Shown here piece after piece: positions 1-9,052 of a stretch of 64,000 nucleotides of DNA. The DNA comes from Azospirillum rugosum (lineage in GTDB: Bacteria > Pseudomonadota > Alphaproteobacteria > Azospirillales > Azospirillaceae). Position 1 is the stretch's first letter. The number at the start of each line of letters is the position of its first letter. The notes below the pieces were generated by a model. The model worked only from the letters and a program-made list of their open reading frames with translations, had not been told where the DNA came from and searched no databases. Location: assembly GCF_017876155.1 (NCBI RefSeq), contig NZ_JAGINP010000025.1:54098-118097 (forward strand), given 5' to 3'. The position numbers and the translations under genes were made by a program.

Positions 1-1
1 C

Positions 2-607
2 GCCGGCAAGGCCACCGTGCGCGGCCACTCCTCGCTGATCGGCATCGGCCTGTGGCTGGAAGGCCAGGGCAAGCTGCCCCACCCCATCCGGGAGCAGTTC
101 AAGGACGAGGCGAAGGCCCGCGCCAACTTCGACGCGATCCTGAAGGTGGCGACCGCGAACAAGAAGGCGGTCGGCCAGTTCTGGTCGAACGAGAACGAGG
201 CCCAGGGCGCCTTCCGCACCAACGGCTGCGTCATCGGCCAGACCTGGGACAGCACGGCCGTGGCGCTGCGCAAGGAAGGCCTGCCGGTCCGCTTCATCGC
301 GCCGAAGGAAGGCGCGCTCGCCTGGATGGAAGGCTTCGCCATCCCGAAGAAGGCGGAGAACCTGGAGCAGGCCTACGCCTGGATCAACTGGTTCTACACG
401 CCGCAGGCCGGCGCGCTCTACACCAACAACTCCGGCATCTCCAGCACCGCCGTGGGGGCGGAGGCGCACCTGACCGACCTCAACAAGCAGTTCTTCGCCG
501 ACGCCTACCCAGGCGACGCGCTGCAGAAGCTGTGGTGGTGGCCGATCCAGGAAGCCTGGTACGTCTCCATCCGCAACGAATACCAGGACCGCTTCCTGGC
601 GGCGTGA
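2..607 (+). CDS. Polyamine-type ABC transporter substrate-binding protein, C-terminal part
   Basis: The reading frame is already open at the window edge and ends at a TGA at 605-607, so only the last 201 residues are visible. The fragment looks like the C-terminal lobe of a PotD/PotF-type periplasmic binding protein: a GQTWDSTAVALRKEG stretch, a WMEGFAIPKKAENLEQAYAW region and a tryptophan-rich WWWPIQEAWY tail are typical of spermidine/putrescine-family binding proteins. It would capture the ligand in the periplasm and deliver it to the permeases. An ATPase gene follows at 761 on the same strand and two permease genes lie at 5098-6788, which supports the transporter assignment. Ligand identity cannot be read from this fragment; other organic cations or opine-like substrates are possible. 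Confidence 0.82.
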   Translation, partial: AGKATVRGHSSLIGIGLWLEGQGKLPHPIREQFKDEAKARANFDAILKVATANKKAVGQFWSNENEAQGAFRTNGCVIGQTWDSTAVALRKEGLPVRFIAPKEGALAWMEGFAIPKKAENLEQAYAWINWFYTPQAGALYTNNSGISSTAVGAEAHLTDLNKQFFADAYPGDALQKLWWWPIQEAWYVSIRNEYQDRFLAA

Positions 608-617
608 CGCCGAACAA

Positions 618-734
618 CCCTCTCCCGTCCCGGGAGAGGGTGACGCCGCAGGCGTCGGGTGAGGGTCGCACAAGGATCAGCGCCTTGATCCTCGGTCGAC
701 CCCCACCCCAACCCTCCCCCGGGGCGGGGGAGGG
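618..734. repeat. Intergenic palindromic repeat, CCCTCTCCC family, copy 1
   Basis: A near-perfect palindrome (arms CCCTCTCCC / GGGAGAGGG at 618-640) is followed by an AGGATCA...TGATCCT inverted repeat around 673-693 and by a second G/C-rich half ending CCTCCCCCGGGGCGGGGGAGGG. The same design recurs eight more times in the window, always between genes or at a gene end. It lies between the binding-protein and ATPase genes and could fold in the mRNA, which might lower downstream expression or protect the upstream message; that role is inference. Confidence 0.8.
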
Positions 735-760
735 AGCTTTGAGGGCATTTCGAGACAGGC

Positions 761-1813
<1,053 letters not shown>

Positions 1814-1831
1814 GGGGGTGTTGGGGGAGTG

Positions 1832-1955
1832 GTTGCGTTGGGCCCCCCTCCCAACCTCCCCCCACTTCGCGGGGGGAGGGGCTTTAGTCGCAGAGCGGCG
1901 GCAGTCCCCTCCCTCGCCGAAGGTGGGGGAGGGTTAGGGTGGGGGCCCAACGCGA
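1832..1955. repeat. Intergenic palindromic repeat, CCCTCTCCC family, copy 2
   Basis: This copy is framed by an outer inverted pair (TTGCGTTGGGCCCC near 1832 and GGGGCCCAACGC near 1941-1953) and holds inner arms CCTCCCCCC...GGGGGGAGG and a second CCCTCCC/GGGAGGG half ending GGGTTAGGGTGGGGG. It sits between the convergent ends of the ABC ATPase gene and the CopC-CopD gene, so it may also act as a bidirectional terminator. There is no clear T-run. Confidence 0.78.
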
Positions 1956-1972
1956 CCACCCCCCACCCCACC

Positions 1973-3646
1973 TCACCGCACCGTCACCTCCGTCCGGTAC
2001 AGCGCCTTTTCGAAATCGCTGACCAGCGCGTCCACCCGCACGGCCCACTCGCCCGCCAGTGGCAGTTCCACGCCGTCCGCCGCGTAAATCCCCGGCCCAG
2101 CTTTCCCCAGGACTCGGCTGATCGGCTCGATCCCGGCCGAGGGCAGGGCGAGTTCGGCGGAGACCTCCTGCGCGTCCAGCGGCGTGCCGTCCGCCTGTTC
2201 TATCTGGACGGCGAGGCGGTTCGGCCCCGGCCGGGCCGGCGTCACGGTGATCAGCGCCGGGCGCCCCTTCACCGTGACCACGGTTGAAAAACCGGTGGAT
2301 TCAGCCTCCGCGACCTCACCCCGCGTGCGCGGCGGCGGGGTCGTTCCCAGCCCGGCGGTGAACAGCAGGACCAGCGCCGCCGCCACCATCTCCGTGAACA
2401 GGCTGCCGCGCAGCCGCGCCGCGGCGGCCGGGCCGGCGGCCTCCAAACCCGGCGCCAAATCCGGCGTCAGCCTCAGCCGGTTCACCGCGGCCAGCACCAG
2501 CATCACCAGCACGCAGACCATCTTGCCCAGCCAGATCTGGCCGTAGGGGGTGTCGACGATGGCGCGCGGCTCCGCCAACTGGAGCACGCTCAACACCGCG
2601 CCGGCGAGCACCAGCACGGCCACCGCGGCCATTGCCAGGCCGGAGAAACGGCGGACGATCCGCGCGGCCTCCGCCGCCGGCTCGGTTCGCAGCACGACCG
2701 CCAGCGGCCAGAAGGACCCGATCCAGAAGGCCACGCCCAGCGTGTGCAGCGCGACCAGAGGCGCGCTCAGCCAGCGCGGCTCCGCCGTTGGCGCGTGGCC
2801 GGTGGCGGTCAGCGCCAGCGCCGCCCCCGCCGCCCCGGCCAGCAGCAGCACGGCACCGGCACGCCCGCGCTCCTCCAGCGCCAGGCCCAGCGCGGCGGCG
2901 ACCAGGCCCAGCAGAGCCAGCGCGGCGCTGGCGCCCGTGCTGCTCGCCACGCCGGTTTTCCACACGGAGGCACCGATCAGCCCCGACAGCGGCGCCCCTT
3001 CCAGCACGGCCCCGGCCAGCCCGACGTTCAGCACAGCCGCCAGGGCGGCGATTCCGACGCCCAGGCACAGGCCGGGCTTCAGCCGCCGGCCGACCGGGCT
3101 CCACCCGTCCAGCACCAGGGCCAGGAACAGACCGCCGCCCACGGCGGCCAGCAGGCTGCCGTAATGCAGCCACCGCGCCGCCGCCGCAACCAGCAGCGTG
3201 GCCTGCCGGCCCTCCTCGGCCTGGACGATTCCGCGGTCCGGGGCGGCGCCGATCCCGAACAGGATCGACCCGGCGACCGGATGCCCGTCCGCCGAGACGA
3301 CGCGGAAGCTGACCACATGGGTCCCCGCCGCCAGCCCGGCGGGCAGGGCGATGCGCAACGTCCCGTCGCCGGCCCCAGCCCCGACCGCTGGCGGGGAGGG
3401 CAGGGCGAGTTCCGCCCCGCCGGGGCCGAGCACCCGCACCGATACCGGGCTGACCGGCTCGTTGAAGCGCAGGCTGACCTCGGCCGGCGGGCGGTCCAGC
3501 CCAGCCCCGTCGGGGGGCACGGCCTCGACCAGCACGGCGTGCGCCCAGGCCGCGGGAGCGGCCATGATCACCACGGCCGGCGTTACCGCCAGCATCAGCA
3601 GCAGGGCGGCGAAACACCCCGTCAGGCCCGTCAGGTGTCGGCGCAT
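1973..3646 (-). CDS. CopC-CopD fusion, copper resistance/uptake membrane protein
   Basis: This 557-residue protein starts with a signal peptide/membrane segment (to about residue 35), then a CopC-like beta-sandwich beginning with the mature His of WAHAVLVEAVPPDGA and including RFNEPVSPVSVRV and VVSADGHPVAGSILF. Several hydrophobic helices follow (about residues 150-440) with the CopD-type stretches ALHTLGVAFWIGSFWPLAVV and YGQIWLGKM, and a C-terminal periplasmic-type domain. Such fusions (YcnJ-like) bind copper outside the membrane and are thought to move it into the cytoplasm or supply it to cuproenzymes. It is the last gene of a three-gene reverse-strand group with a YcnI-like protein (24-base gap) and a DUF2946 protein. 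A copper-dependent cbb3 oxidase and its CcoI copper ATPase lie 7-17 kb away. Confidence 0.9.
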   Translation of the reverse strand: MRRHLTGLTGCFAALLLMLAVTPAVVIMAAPAAWAHAVLVEAVPPDGAGLDRPPAEVSLRFNEPVSPVSVRVLGPGGAELALPSPPAVGAGAGDGTLRIALPAGLAAGTHVVSFRVVSADGHPVAGSILFGIGAAPDRGIVQAEEGRQATLLVAAAARWLHYGSLLAAVGGGLFLALVLDGWSPVGRRLKPGLCLGVGIAALAAVLNVGLAGAVLEGAPLSGLIGASVWKTGVASSTGASAALALLGLVAAALGLALEERGRAGAVLLLAGAAGAALALTATGHAPTAEPRWLSAPLVALHTLGVAFWIGSFWPLAVVLRTEPAAEAARIVRRFSGLAMAAVAVLVLAGAVLSVLQLAEPRAIVDTPYGQIWLGKMVCVLVMLVLAAVNRLRLTPDLAPGLEAAGPAAAARLRGSLFTEMVAAALVLLFTAGLGTTPPPRTRGEVAEAESTGFSTVVTVKGRPALITVTPARPGPNRLAVQIEQADGTPLDAQEVSAELALPSAGIEPISRVLGKAGPGIYAADGVELPLAGEWAVRVDALVSDFEKALYRTEVTVR

Positions 3647-3670
3647 GCCGTCGTCTCCTTCACCCGGTCC

Positions 3671-4198
3671 TTACGGCTTCGCGGTCAGCGTCACGCCGGG
3701 GGCCGGCTCCTTGTAGTCGTGGTCGGTCTTGCCGGGCTCCGGGATCTCGATCCAGCGGTGAACGCCCTTTTCGCACTCCTGGACCACGGGGAAGTACACG
3801 ACCGTGCCGGCCGGCTTCTCCGGCAGCTTGGCGCGGAAGACGAACTCGTCGTAATGGGCGTCGGCCAGCGAGCCGCCGCTCCAGCTGATCTCGGTGACGC
3901 CCTTGGACAGCGTCTCGTCGTAATACTTGTAGGCTTGGGCGTACTGGCCTTCCTTGGTGGTCAGCGTCCAGCCGGCCTTCGGCATCGGCTTCACGGCGAT
4001 CACGCCCTCGGGGATCTGGACGCGCAGCGTGGTGGTGGCGGTGCCTTCGCAGCCGTGGCCGACGCGCAGCACGGCCTTGTACAGGCTGCCGGCCGGGGCC
4101 TGCTTGGCCTCCAGCGTGGTGTGGGCGAGCGCGCCGGCGACCGGCAGGCAGGACAGGACGACGGCAGCCATCAGGGCGCCGCGGGTGGTGCGGGACAT
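3671..4198 (-). CDS. YcnI-like DUF1775 copper-associated protein
   Basis: This 175-residue protein has an N-terminal signal peptide (MSRTTRGALMAAVVLSCLPVAGALA) directly followed by H-T-T-L-E-A-K, so the predicted mature N terminus starts with His as in YcnI-family proteins. The body carries the usual pattern: GHGCEGTATTTLRVQIPEGV, KPMPKAGW, SWSGGSLADAHYDEF, and a final PAPGVTLT. YcnI proteins are periplasmic or membrane-tethered copper binders found next to CopC/CopD-type transporters; the His and nearby conserved residues form the copper brace. It is followed by the CopC-CopD gene on the same strand, which supports a shared copper-acquisition or copper-tolerance role. Confidence 0.9.
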   Translation of the reverse strand: MSRTTRGALMAAVVLSCLPVAGALAHTTLEAKQAPAGSLYKAVLRVGHGCEGTATTTLRVQIPEGVIAVKPMPKAGWTLTTKEGQYAQAYKYYDETLSKGVTEISWSGGSLADAHYDEFVFRAKLPEKPAGTVVYFPVVQECEKGVHRWIEIPEPGKTDHDYKEPAPGVTLTAKP

Positions 4199-4262
4199 GG
4201 GAAACTCCGGTGTGTGTGGTGTGTCTGGGGAGTGTGTGGATGCGCCGGTGCTGTGGGCGGGT

Positions 4263-4393
4263 TTGCCCCCACCCTCCCGCTTCGCGGGTCCCTCCCTCCC
4301 CCGCTGCGCAGGGGAGGGACAAAGCGCGGCTTTTCAGGAACAGCGACGGAGTTCCCTCCCCTGCGAAGCGGGGGAGGGTTAGGGTGGGGGCAA
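4263..4393. repeat. Intergenic palindromic repeat, CCCTCTCCC family, copy 3
   Basis: An outer inverted pair (TTGCCCCCACCCTCCC at the left, GGGAGGGTTAGGGTGGGGGCAA-type sequence at the right) encloses inner arms CTCCCCCGCTGCGC / GCGAAGCGGGGGAG. It lies between the DUF2946 and YcnI-like genes, inside what looks like one reverse-strand transcription unit, and fills most of the 223-base gap. Confidence 0.78.
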
Positions 4394-4421
4394 GCGACGC
4401 CCGCCCCTCAGCGCATCGGCG

Positions 4422-4859
4422 TCAAACAACCACCGGAGGCGCCCGCGCGGCGTAGGGCCGCGCGGGCTGGCCGTCGTGGACGACCTCGTCCGCGGGCAAC
4501 GGCGTCGCGACCACCACGGCGACCGGCGGGACCGGCACCGGCGCGGCGGCCGGGCCCAGGAGCTTGCCGCCGTGCAGCGACAGGCAGATCGGGCAGTAGG
4601 TGAAATGCCCCGGCATCCCGACCGGACCCTTGCCGGGACCGCCATGGTCGCCATGGGCGGCCATCGGCGCCTCGGACTCGTCCATGCCATGGTCATGGCA
4701 GGGCTCGTCGGCGACCACGACGACCGCCGCCTGCGACAGGGCGGCGGCGAGCGGCGGGGGCACGTGCGTGCCCATGACGATCGCGTGGACGAACAGGGTC
4801 AGCACGGCACACCATGCCGTCACCCATGTCGCCCTCGGTGCTGATCGCCACGCGTGCAT
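4422..4859 (-). CDS. DUF2946 family protein
   Basis: This 145-residue protein has a hydrophobic N-terminal segment (about residues 10-30), a His/Asp-rich central stretch (CHDHGMDESEAPMAAHGDHGG) and the motif CPICLSLHGG characteristic of DUF2946. These proteins are small, exported or membrane-bound, and often encoded next to copper genes; the Cys-x2-Cys and His-rich parts could bind metal. It is the first gene of the reverse-strand copper set. The start is uncertain: the chosen ATG at 4857-4859 has only a weak ribosome site, but it keeps the hydrophobic N terminus. Function is not established. Confidence 0.75.
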   Translation of the reverse strand: MHAWRSAPRATWVTAWCAVLTLFVHAIVMGTHVPPPLAAALSQAAVVVVADEPCHDHGMDESEAPMAAHGDHGGPGKGPVGMPGHFTYCPICLSLHGGKLLGPAAAPVPVPPVAVVVATPLPADEVVHDGQPARPYAARAPPVVV

Positions 4860-5053
4860 GCGGGCACTATGAACGCATACGATGTCTGGAAAAACACAAT
4901 AATTGTAAGGGCTTTTGCGCCCGGAACACGGCCTCGCTTGCGCTGCCGGCGCCGCCCGTGATAGGCTTTCGATCCTACGACCCAGCCGGCCGGTGGCGGA
5001 TGAAACAGCACGACGTCCGACGTTTCACAGCGTTTCATTCCGTTTCATTGGCC

Positions 5054-5097
5054 GGTCCCTCCATGAAGGGACCCCGGCCCACGAAGGGACCCCGGTG
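5054..5097 (+). promoter_or_regulatory. Duplicated ribosome-site region before the first permease gene
   Basis: GAAGGGACCCCGG occurs twice with an 18-base period (5065-5077 and 5083-5095), the second copy ending directly before the ATG at 5098. GGTCCCT at 5054-5060 can pair with the AGGGACC of either copy, so the translation start may be partly occluded in alternative hairpins. The repeats and the complementary stretch are seen directly; control of translation is inference. Confidence 0.5.
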
Positions 5098-5982
5098 ATG
5101 ACCGAGGTCCTGCGCCGCTATGGGCCGGTGCTGACGGGGATCATCCTGCTCGCCGTCGCGGTCTGGCTGCTGCTGCTGGTCATTTTGCCGCAGCTGCTGA
5201 TGGTGGACTTCTCCTTCCGGCCGTCGCTGCCGCCGAGCAAGCTCGGCGGGCCGGAGGACGTCTACACGGTCAAGAACTACGCAACGCTGTGGACCAACCA
5301 GATCCACCTGGCGATCTTCCTGAAGACGATCTGGGCCAGCAGCCTGGTCACCGCCGTCACGCTGGTCGTCTGCTACCCCGTGGCCTTCTACCTGGCGCAG
5401 GTGGCGCCGCGCCGGCGGCTGCCGACGCTCATGCTGATGCTGGTGATCCCCTTCTGGATCAACGAGCTGCTGCGCACCTTCGCCTGGTACATCATCCTGG
5501 CCTTCAACGGGCCGCTGAACGCGCTGCTGGTCGCCCTGGGAATTTTCAGCGAGCCGCAGCGGCTCCTGGGCGGCGACGCGGGCGTCGTCATCGGGATGGT
5601 CTACGTCTACATCCTGTTCATGGTGTTCCCGATCATGAACGCCATGGAGTCGCTGGACCGCAACCAGATCGAGGCGGCGCGGGACCTCGGCGCCGGCTGG
5701 ATGCGCATCCACCGCCGCGTGGTCATCCCGCACGCCAAGCCGGGCATCGCCGTCGGCTGCATCATGACCTTCATGCTGGCGGCGGGCAGCTACGCCGTGC
5801 CGGCCCTGCTCGGCGGGCCGCAGAGCCGCTGGTTCACCGAGGTCATCTACAACTGGTTCTTCGAGGGCGGGAACTGGAACCAGGGGGCGGCCTACGCCTT
5901 CATCCTGCTGATCCTGTGCATCGGCTTCATCCTGCTGATGATGCGCCTGTTCCGCGTCGGCCTCACGGATATCGCAAAATGA
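5098..5982 (+). CDS. ABC transporter permease, PotB-like
   Basis: This 294-residue inner-membrane protein has about six hydrophobic segments and the permease EAA loop (EAARDLGAGWMRIHRRVVIPHAKPGI; glycine and alanine positions conserved), which docks on the ATPase. The QLLMVDFSF and IPFWINELLRTFAW regions match spermidine/putrescine-type permease I proteins. The ATG at 5098 is preferred over upstream starts because it follows a GAAGGGA stretch and begins with an ordinary cytoplasmic MTEVLRRYGP tail. The stop overlaps the next permease start (ATGA at 5979-5982), so the two are translationally coupled. The cognate ATPase and binding protein lie upstream of the reverse-strand copper genes. Confidence 0.9.
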   Translation: MTEVLRRYGPVLTGIILLAVAVWLLLLVILPQLLMVDFSFRPSLPPSKLGGPEDVYTVKNYATLWTNQIHLAIFLKTIWASSLVTAVTLVVCYPVAFYLAQVAPRRRLPTLMLMLVIPFWINELLRTFAWYIILAFNGPLNALLVALGIFSEPQRLLGGDAGVVIGMVYVYILFMVFPIMNAMESLDRNQIEAARDLGAGWMRIHRRVVIPHAKPGIAVGCIMTFMLAAGSYAVPALLGGPQSRWFTEVIYNWFFEGGNWNQGAAYAFILLILCIGFILLMMRLFRVGLTDIAK

Positions 5983-6788
5983 CCGCCGCAAGCTTCCGCC
6001 GCTGGGCCACCGGGGCCTACCTCGTGGTCTTCTTCGGCTACCTGTTCCTGCCGCTGGGGATCATGGCGGCGGCGACCTTCAACAGCAGCCGCTTCCCCAC
6101 CGTCACACCCTGGACGGGCTTCACGCTGGGCTGGTTCTCCGCGCTGTGGGCCGACCAGCGCATGTGGCAGGCGCTGGGGACCAGCCTGCTGGTCGGGGCG
6201 GGGGTGATCGCGGTGGCGGTGCCGCTGGGGCTGGCGGCGGCCCTGCTGCTGGACCGGCTGCACAGCCGGGCGCGGACCTTCCTCTACGCCGTCATGGTGT
6301 CGCCGCTGCTGACGCCGGGGGTGATCGTCGGCATCTCCACCCTGGTCTTCTGGCGGCAGTGGTTCGGCGTGACCGGCGGCCTGTTCCTGACCATCGTGGC
6401 GCAATCCAGCTTCATCGCCGCCTACGCCATGCTGCTGTTCCTGGCCCGCCTGCAACGCTTCGACCAGACGCTGGAGGAGGCGGCGCTGGACCTGGGCGCC
6501 ACGCACGGGCAGGTGTTCCGGCGCATCACGCTGCCGTACCTGACGCCGGCGATCCTGTCGGCGGCCTTCCTGGCCTTCCTGCAGAGCTTCGAGAATTACA
6601 ACACGACTCTCTTCGTCCGCGGGCTCGACACCACGCTGACGGTCTACATCGCGTCCAAGGTGCGCACGGGGCTGACCCCCGCGGTCAACGCGCTGTCGCT
6701 GATCCTGATCGCGCTGACGGTGCTGGGCGCCGTCACCTACGAGATCCTGCGCCGGCGCGAGGAGCGCCGGCGGCAAGAACCCGCGTAA
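5979..6788 (+). CDS. ABC transporter permease, PotC-like
   Basis: This 269-residue permease has an N-terminal membrane anchor, about six hydrophobic helices and the EAA loop EEAALDLGATHGQVFRRITLPYLTP. It would pair with the preceding permease to form the heterodimeric channel of the polyamine-type importer. The ATG at 5979 overlaps the previous stop, which fixes the start. The final IALTVLGAVTYEILRRREERRR places a basic tail in the cytoplasm. The ligand remains inferred. Confidence 0.9.
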   Translation: MTAASFRRWATGAYLVVFFGYLFLPLGIMAAATFNSSRFPTVTPWTGFTLGWFSALWADQRMWQALGTSLLVGAGVIAVAVPLGLAAALLLDRLHSRARTFLYAVMVSPLLTPGVIVGISTLVFWRQWFGVTGGLFLTIVAQSSFIAAYAMLLFLARLQRFDQTLEEAALDLGATHGQVFRRITLPYLTPAILSAAFLAFLQSFENYNTTLFVRGLDTTLTVYIASKVRTGLTPAVNALSLILIALTVLGAVTYEILRRREERRRQEPA

Positions 6789-6798
6789 GGATGACGGA

Positions 6799-7041
6799 TC
6801 AGTCCTCGTCCTCGTCGGCGTCGGCCTCGATCTGCGAGGCGAGGTCGCGCAGCATGTCGATGACGTCCTCGTGGCTGGTCTCGTCCACGGCGGCGTTCAC
6901 GGCGGCCTCGATCATGGCAACGGCGATGTAGGGGCCGAGAACCCCTCCTTCCTGGATCGCCGACTCAAGGTGCTTCTCAGCGATCGACAGGGCCTTCTCG
7001 AACAGGGCCTCGGCCGTCTGGTTGGTGGTGTCCTTGCTCAT
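6799..7041 (-). CDS. Small acidic hypothetical protein
   Basis: This 80-residue protein is rich in Ala, Glu and Asp and ends in an acidic EADADEDED tail. It is predicted to be mainly alpha-helical (LFEKALSIAEKHLESAIQ, VAMIEAAVNAAVDE). No domain is recognised. The ATG at 7039-7041 gives MSKDTTNQTAEAL; a further upstream start would run across the likely promoter. It is convergent with the permease gene and divergent from the thioesterase gene. A second small acidic helical protein of similar size occurs at 49898-50161, but the two do not clearly align. Confidence 0.7.
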   Translation of the reverse strand: MSKDTTNQTAEALFEKALSIAEKHLESAIQEGGVLGPYIAVAMIEAAVNAAVDETSHEDVIDMLRDLASQIEADADEDED

Positions 7042-7217
7042 CGTTCGGTCCGTTGCGGGTGTTGGTCCGACTCCTATAACACCCGTGCGGGCGGCTTGGC
7101 GCGGCAAATCGGGCCCTTGAAGGTATCGTGGCGGGAATGACCGCCATGCCCGGGCTTGCTCCGCCCGCTTCGTCCCGCCACATTCGGGCAGGCTTTCCCC
7201 CCATTCCCACGGCGACC

Positions 7218-7634
7218 ATGACTGACCCGACCAGCCCCGACCACCACCGTTTCTGGATCGACGAGCGCGTCCGCTTCGCCGACCTCGACGCCCTCGGCCA
7301 TGTCAACAACAACGCCATCGGGGTCTATTTCGAGCAGGCGCGCGTCCTCCTGTTCCGCGAGGCGAGCGGCTTCGGCGCGGACACGCCCTGGACCGTGGTG
7401 CTGGCCCGCAGCCTGATCGAATACAAGGCGGAACTGCTGTACCCCGCCGACGTCCGGGTCGGCGTCCGGGTGGCGCGGGTCGGCAACAGCTCCGTAGTGC
7501 TGGCCGCCGGCATCTTCCAGGGTGACCGCTGCATTGCCACCCAGGAGGCCGTCTGCGTGATCGTCGACCGCGCCGCCCACCGCCCGATCCCCGTGCCGGA
7601 CGACGTGCGCGCCGTGCTCGCCCGCTTCCAGTGA
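7218..7634 (+). CDS. Hotdog-fold acyl-CoA thioesterase (4HBT/YbgC-like)
   Basis: This 138-residue protein has the 4-hydroxybenzoyl-CoA thioesterase signature VRFADLDALGHVNNNAIGVYFEQAR, with the catalytic-type Asp followed by GHVNN. Such enzymes hydrolyse short or medium acyl-CoA thioesters in the cytoplasm; the natural substrate cannot be predicted. The start at 7218 (MTDPTSPDHHRFW) is chosen because the residues upstream are atypical; an ATG at 7128 would add 30 residues. The stop overlaps the GTG start of the next gene (GTGA at 7631-7634), indicating an operon. Confidence 0.85.
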   Translation: MTDPTSPDHHRFWIDERVRFADLDALGHVNNNAIGVYFEQARVLLFREASGFGADTPWTVVLARSLIEYKAELLYPADVRVGVRVARVGNSSVVLAAGIFQGDRCIATQEAVCVIVDRAAHRPIPVPDDVRAVLARFQ

Positions 7635-8965
7635 GTTCCCAGCCCGTGACCCGCCCTACCAAGCGTCCCCTTCCCAAGCGCCGCCCGCAACCGACCGCCG
7701 AACCCCGCACCCTTGAGGCGACGGTCACCGAGGTGGGTGCCCGCGGCGACGGCATCGCCTCCGTCGGGGGATTGAGGCTCTTCGTCCCGCTGACCGTTCC
7801 CGGCGACCGGGTGCGGGTGCGCGTCCGGGACTCGGGCGGCGAGCCGAAGGGGGAGGGGCTGCGCGCCGAGCTTCTGGAGATCCTGGAGCCCGGCCCGGGC
7901 CGCGGCACGCCGCCCTGCGCCCATTTCGGCACCTGCGGCGGCTGCACGCTCCAGCACATGGACGACGCGGCCTACGCCGCCTGGAAGGTCGGGCTGGTGC
8001 GGGGGGCGCTGGCCCGCGTGGGCCTCGGCGACGCGCCGATGGCTCCGCTCTCCCGCACCCCGCCGGCCGCGCGCCGCCGCGCCCGCTTCGCGGCGCTGAA
8101 GCGGGGTCGGCGCGTCTGGTTCGGCTTCAACGAGCGGCAGAGCCACCGCCTCGCCGACCTGGAGGACTGCCCGGTCCTGCTGCCGCGGCTGGCCGCGCTG
8201 ATCGAGCCCTTGCGGGCGCTGCTGCTCGACGTCCTGCCGGACGGCGGCGGCTGCGACGTCATCGCGACCGACCTGGAGGGCGGCATCGACCTCGTGCTGG
8301 TCGGTCCCCGCAGCCTCGACCGCGCCGCGCGGGAGCGTTTGGTCGCGTTTAACGAGGCGGCGGTCGCCCGCATCTCCTGGCAAGCCGACGATCGCGGCTC
8401 TCCGGAACCCATCGCCCACCGGCGCCCCGTGGCCGTGCGCTTCGCCGGCCATCCGGTGACGCCGCCGCCCGGCGCCTTCCTGCAGGCGAGCGCCGAGGGC
8501 GAGGCTGCGCTGGTCGCGGCGGTGCTGGAGACGGTCGGGGAGGCCCGGCGCGTGGCCGACCTGTTCGCCGGGCTCGGCACCTTCGCGGTCCCGCTGGCCC
8601 AGCGGTCCGCGGTCCACGCGGTGGAGGGCGACTCCCCGGCGCTCGCCGCGCTGGCCAAGGAGGTGGGCGGGCTGCGCCTGACCACGGAGCGGCGCGACCT
8701 GTTCGAGAACCCGCTGACCGCGAAGGAGCTGGCCCGCTTCGACGCCGTGGTCTTCGACCCGCCGCGCGCCGGGGCGGCGGCCCAGGCGCAGGCCCTGGCG
8801 GGCAGCAAGGTGCCGCTGGTCGTGGGGGTGTCCTGCAACCCCGCCACCTTCGCCCGCGACGCCCGCACGCTGGTCGACGGGGGCTACGCGTTGGAACGCG
8901 TCCACCCCGTCGACCAGTTCCTGTGGTCCGCCCACGTCGAACTGGTCGGGGTGTTCAAGCGGTAG
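7631..8965 (+). CDS. RumA/TrmA-type RNA (uracil-5-)-methyltransferase with TRAM domain
   Basis: This 444-residue SAM-dependent enzyme has an N-terminal basic region, a TRAM RNA-binding domain (about residues 25-90), a [4Fe-4S] cysteine set (CAHFGTCGGC near residue 97, plus the Cys of LEDCPVLLP), a Rossmann methyltransferase core (ADLFAGLGTFAVPLA) and the catalytic-nucleophile motif VSCNPATFARDARTL. This is the arrangement of RlmD/RlmC-like 23S rRNA m5U methyltransferases. Which uracil is modified cannot be deduced. The gene starts with GTG overlapping the thioesterase stop and is followed by an inverted repeat at 8975-9040. Confidence 0.92.
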   Translation: MSSQPVTRPTKRPLPKRRPQPTAEPRTLEATVTEVGARGDGIASVGGLRLFVPLTVPGDRVRVRVRDSGGEPKGEGLRAELLEILEPGPGRGTPPCAHFGTCGGCTLQHMDDAAYAAWKVGLVRGALARVGLGDAPMAPLSRTPPAARRRARFAALKRGRRVWFGFNERQSHRLADLEDCPVLLPRLAALIEPLRALLLDVLPDGGGCDVIATDLEGGIDLVLVGPRSLDRAARERLVAFNEAAVARISWQADDRGSPEPIAHRRPVAVRFAGHPVTPPPGAFLQASAEGEAALVAAVLETVGEARRVADLFAGLGTFAVPLAQRSAVHAVEGDSPALAALAKEVGGLRLTTERRDLFENPLTAKELARFDAVVFDPPRAGAAAQAQALAGSKVPLVVGVSCNPATFARDARTLVDGGYALERVHPVDQFLWSAHVELVGVFKR

Positions 8966-8974
8966 AGGAAGGAT

Positions 8975-9040
8975 TTCACCACAGAGACACAGAGGCACGG
9001 AGAAACCAGACCCTCTGTGTCTCCGTGTCTCTGTGGTGAA
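8975..9040. repeat. Long imperfect inverted repeat of the CACCACAGAGACAC type
   Basis: The left arm (from TTCACCACAGAGACACAGAG at 8975) and the right arm (ending TCTCTGTGGTGAA at 9040) are complementary over about 28 bases, separated by a short loop around 9004-9012. It lies between the convergent ends of two RNA methyltransferase genes and could act as a bidirectional terminator. Its even, lower-GC wording is unlike the surrounding DNA. Confidence 0.85.
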
Positions 9041-9052
9041 TTCTCCTTACCC

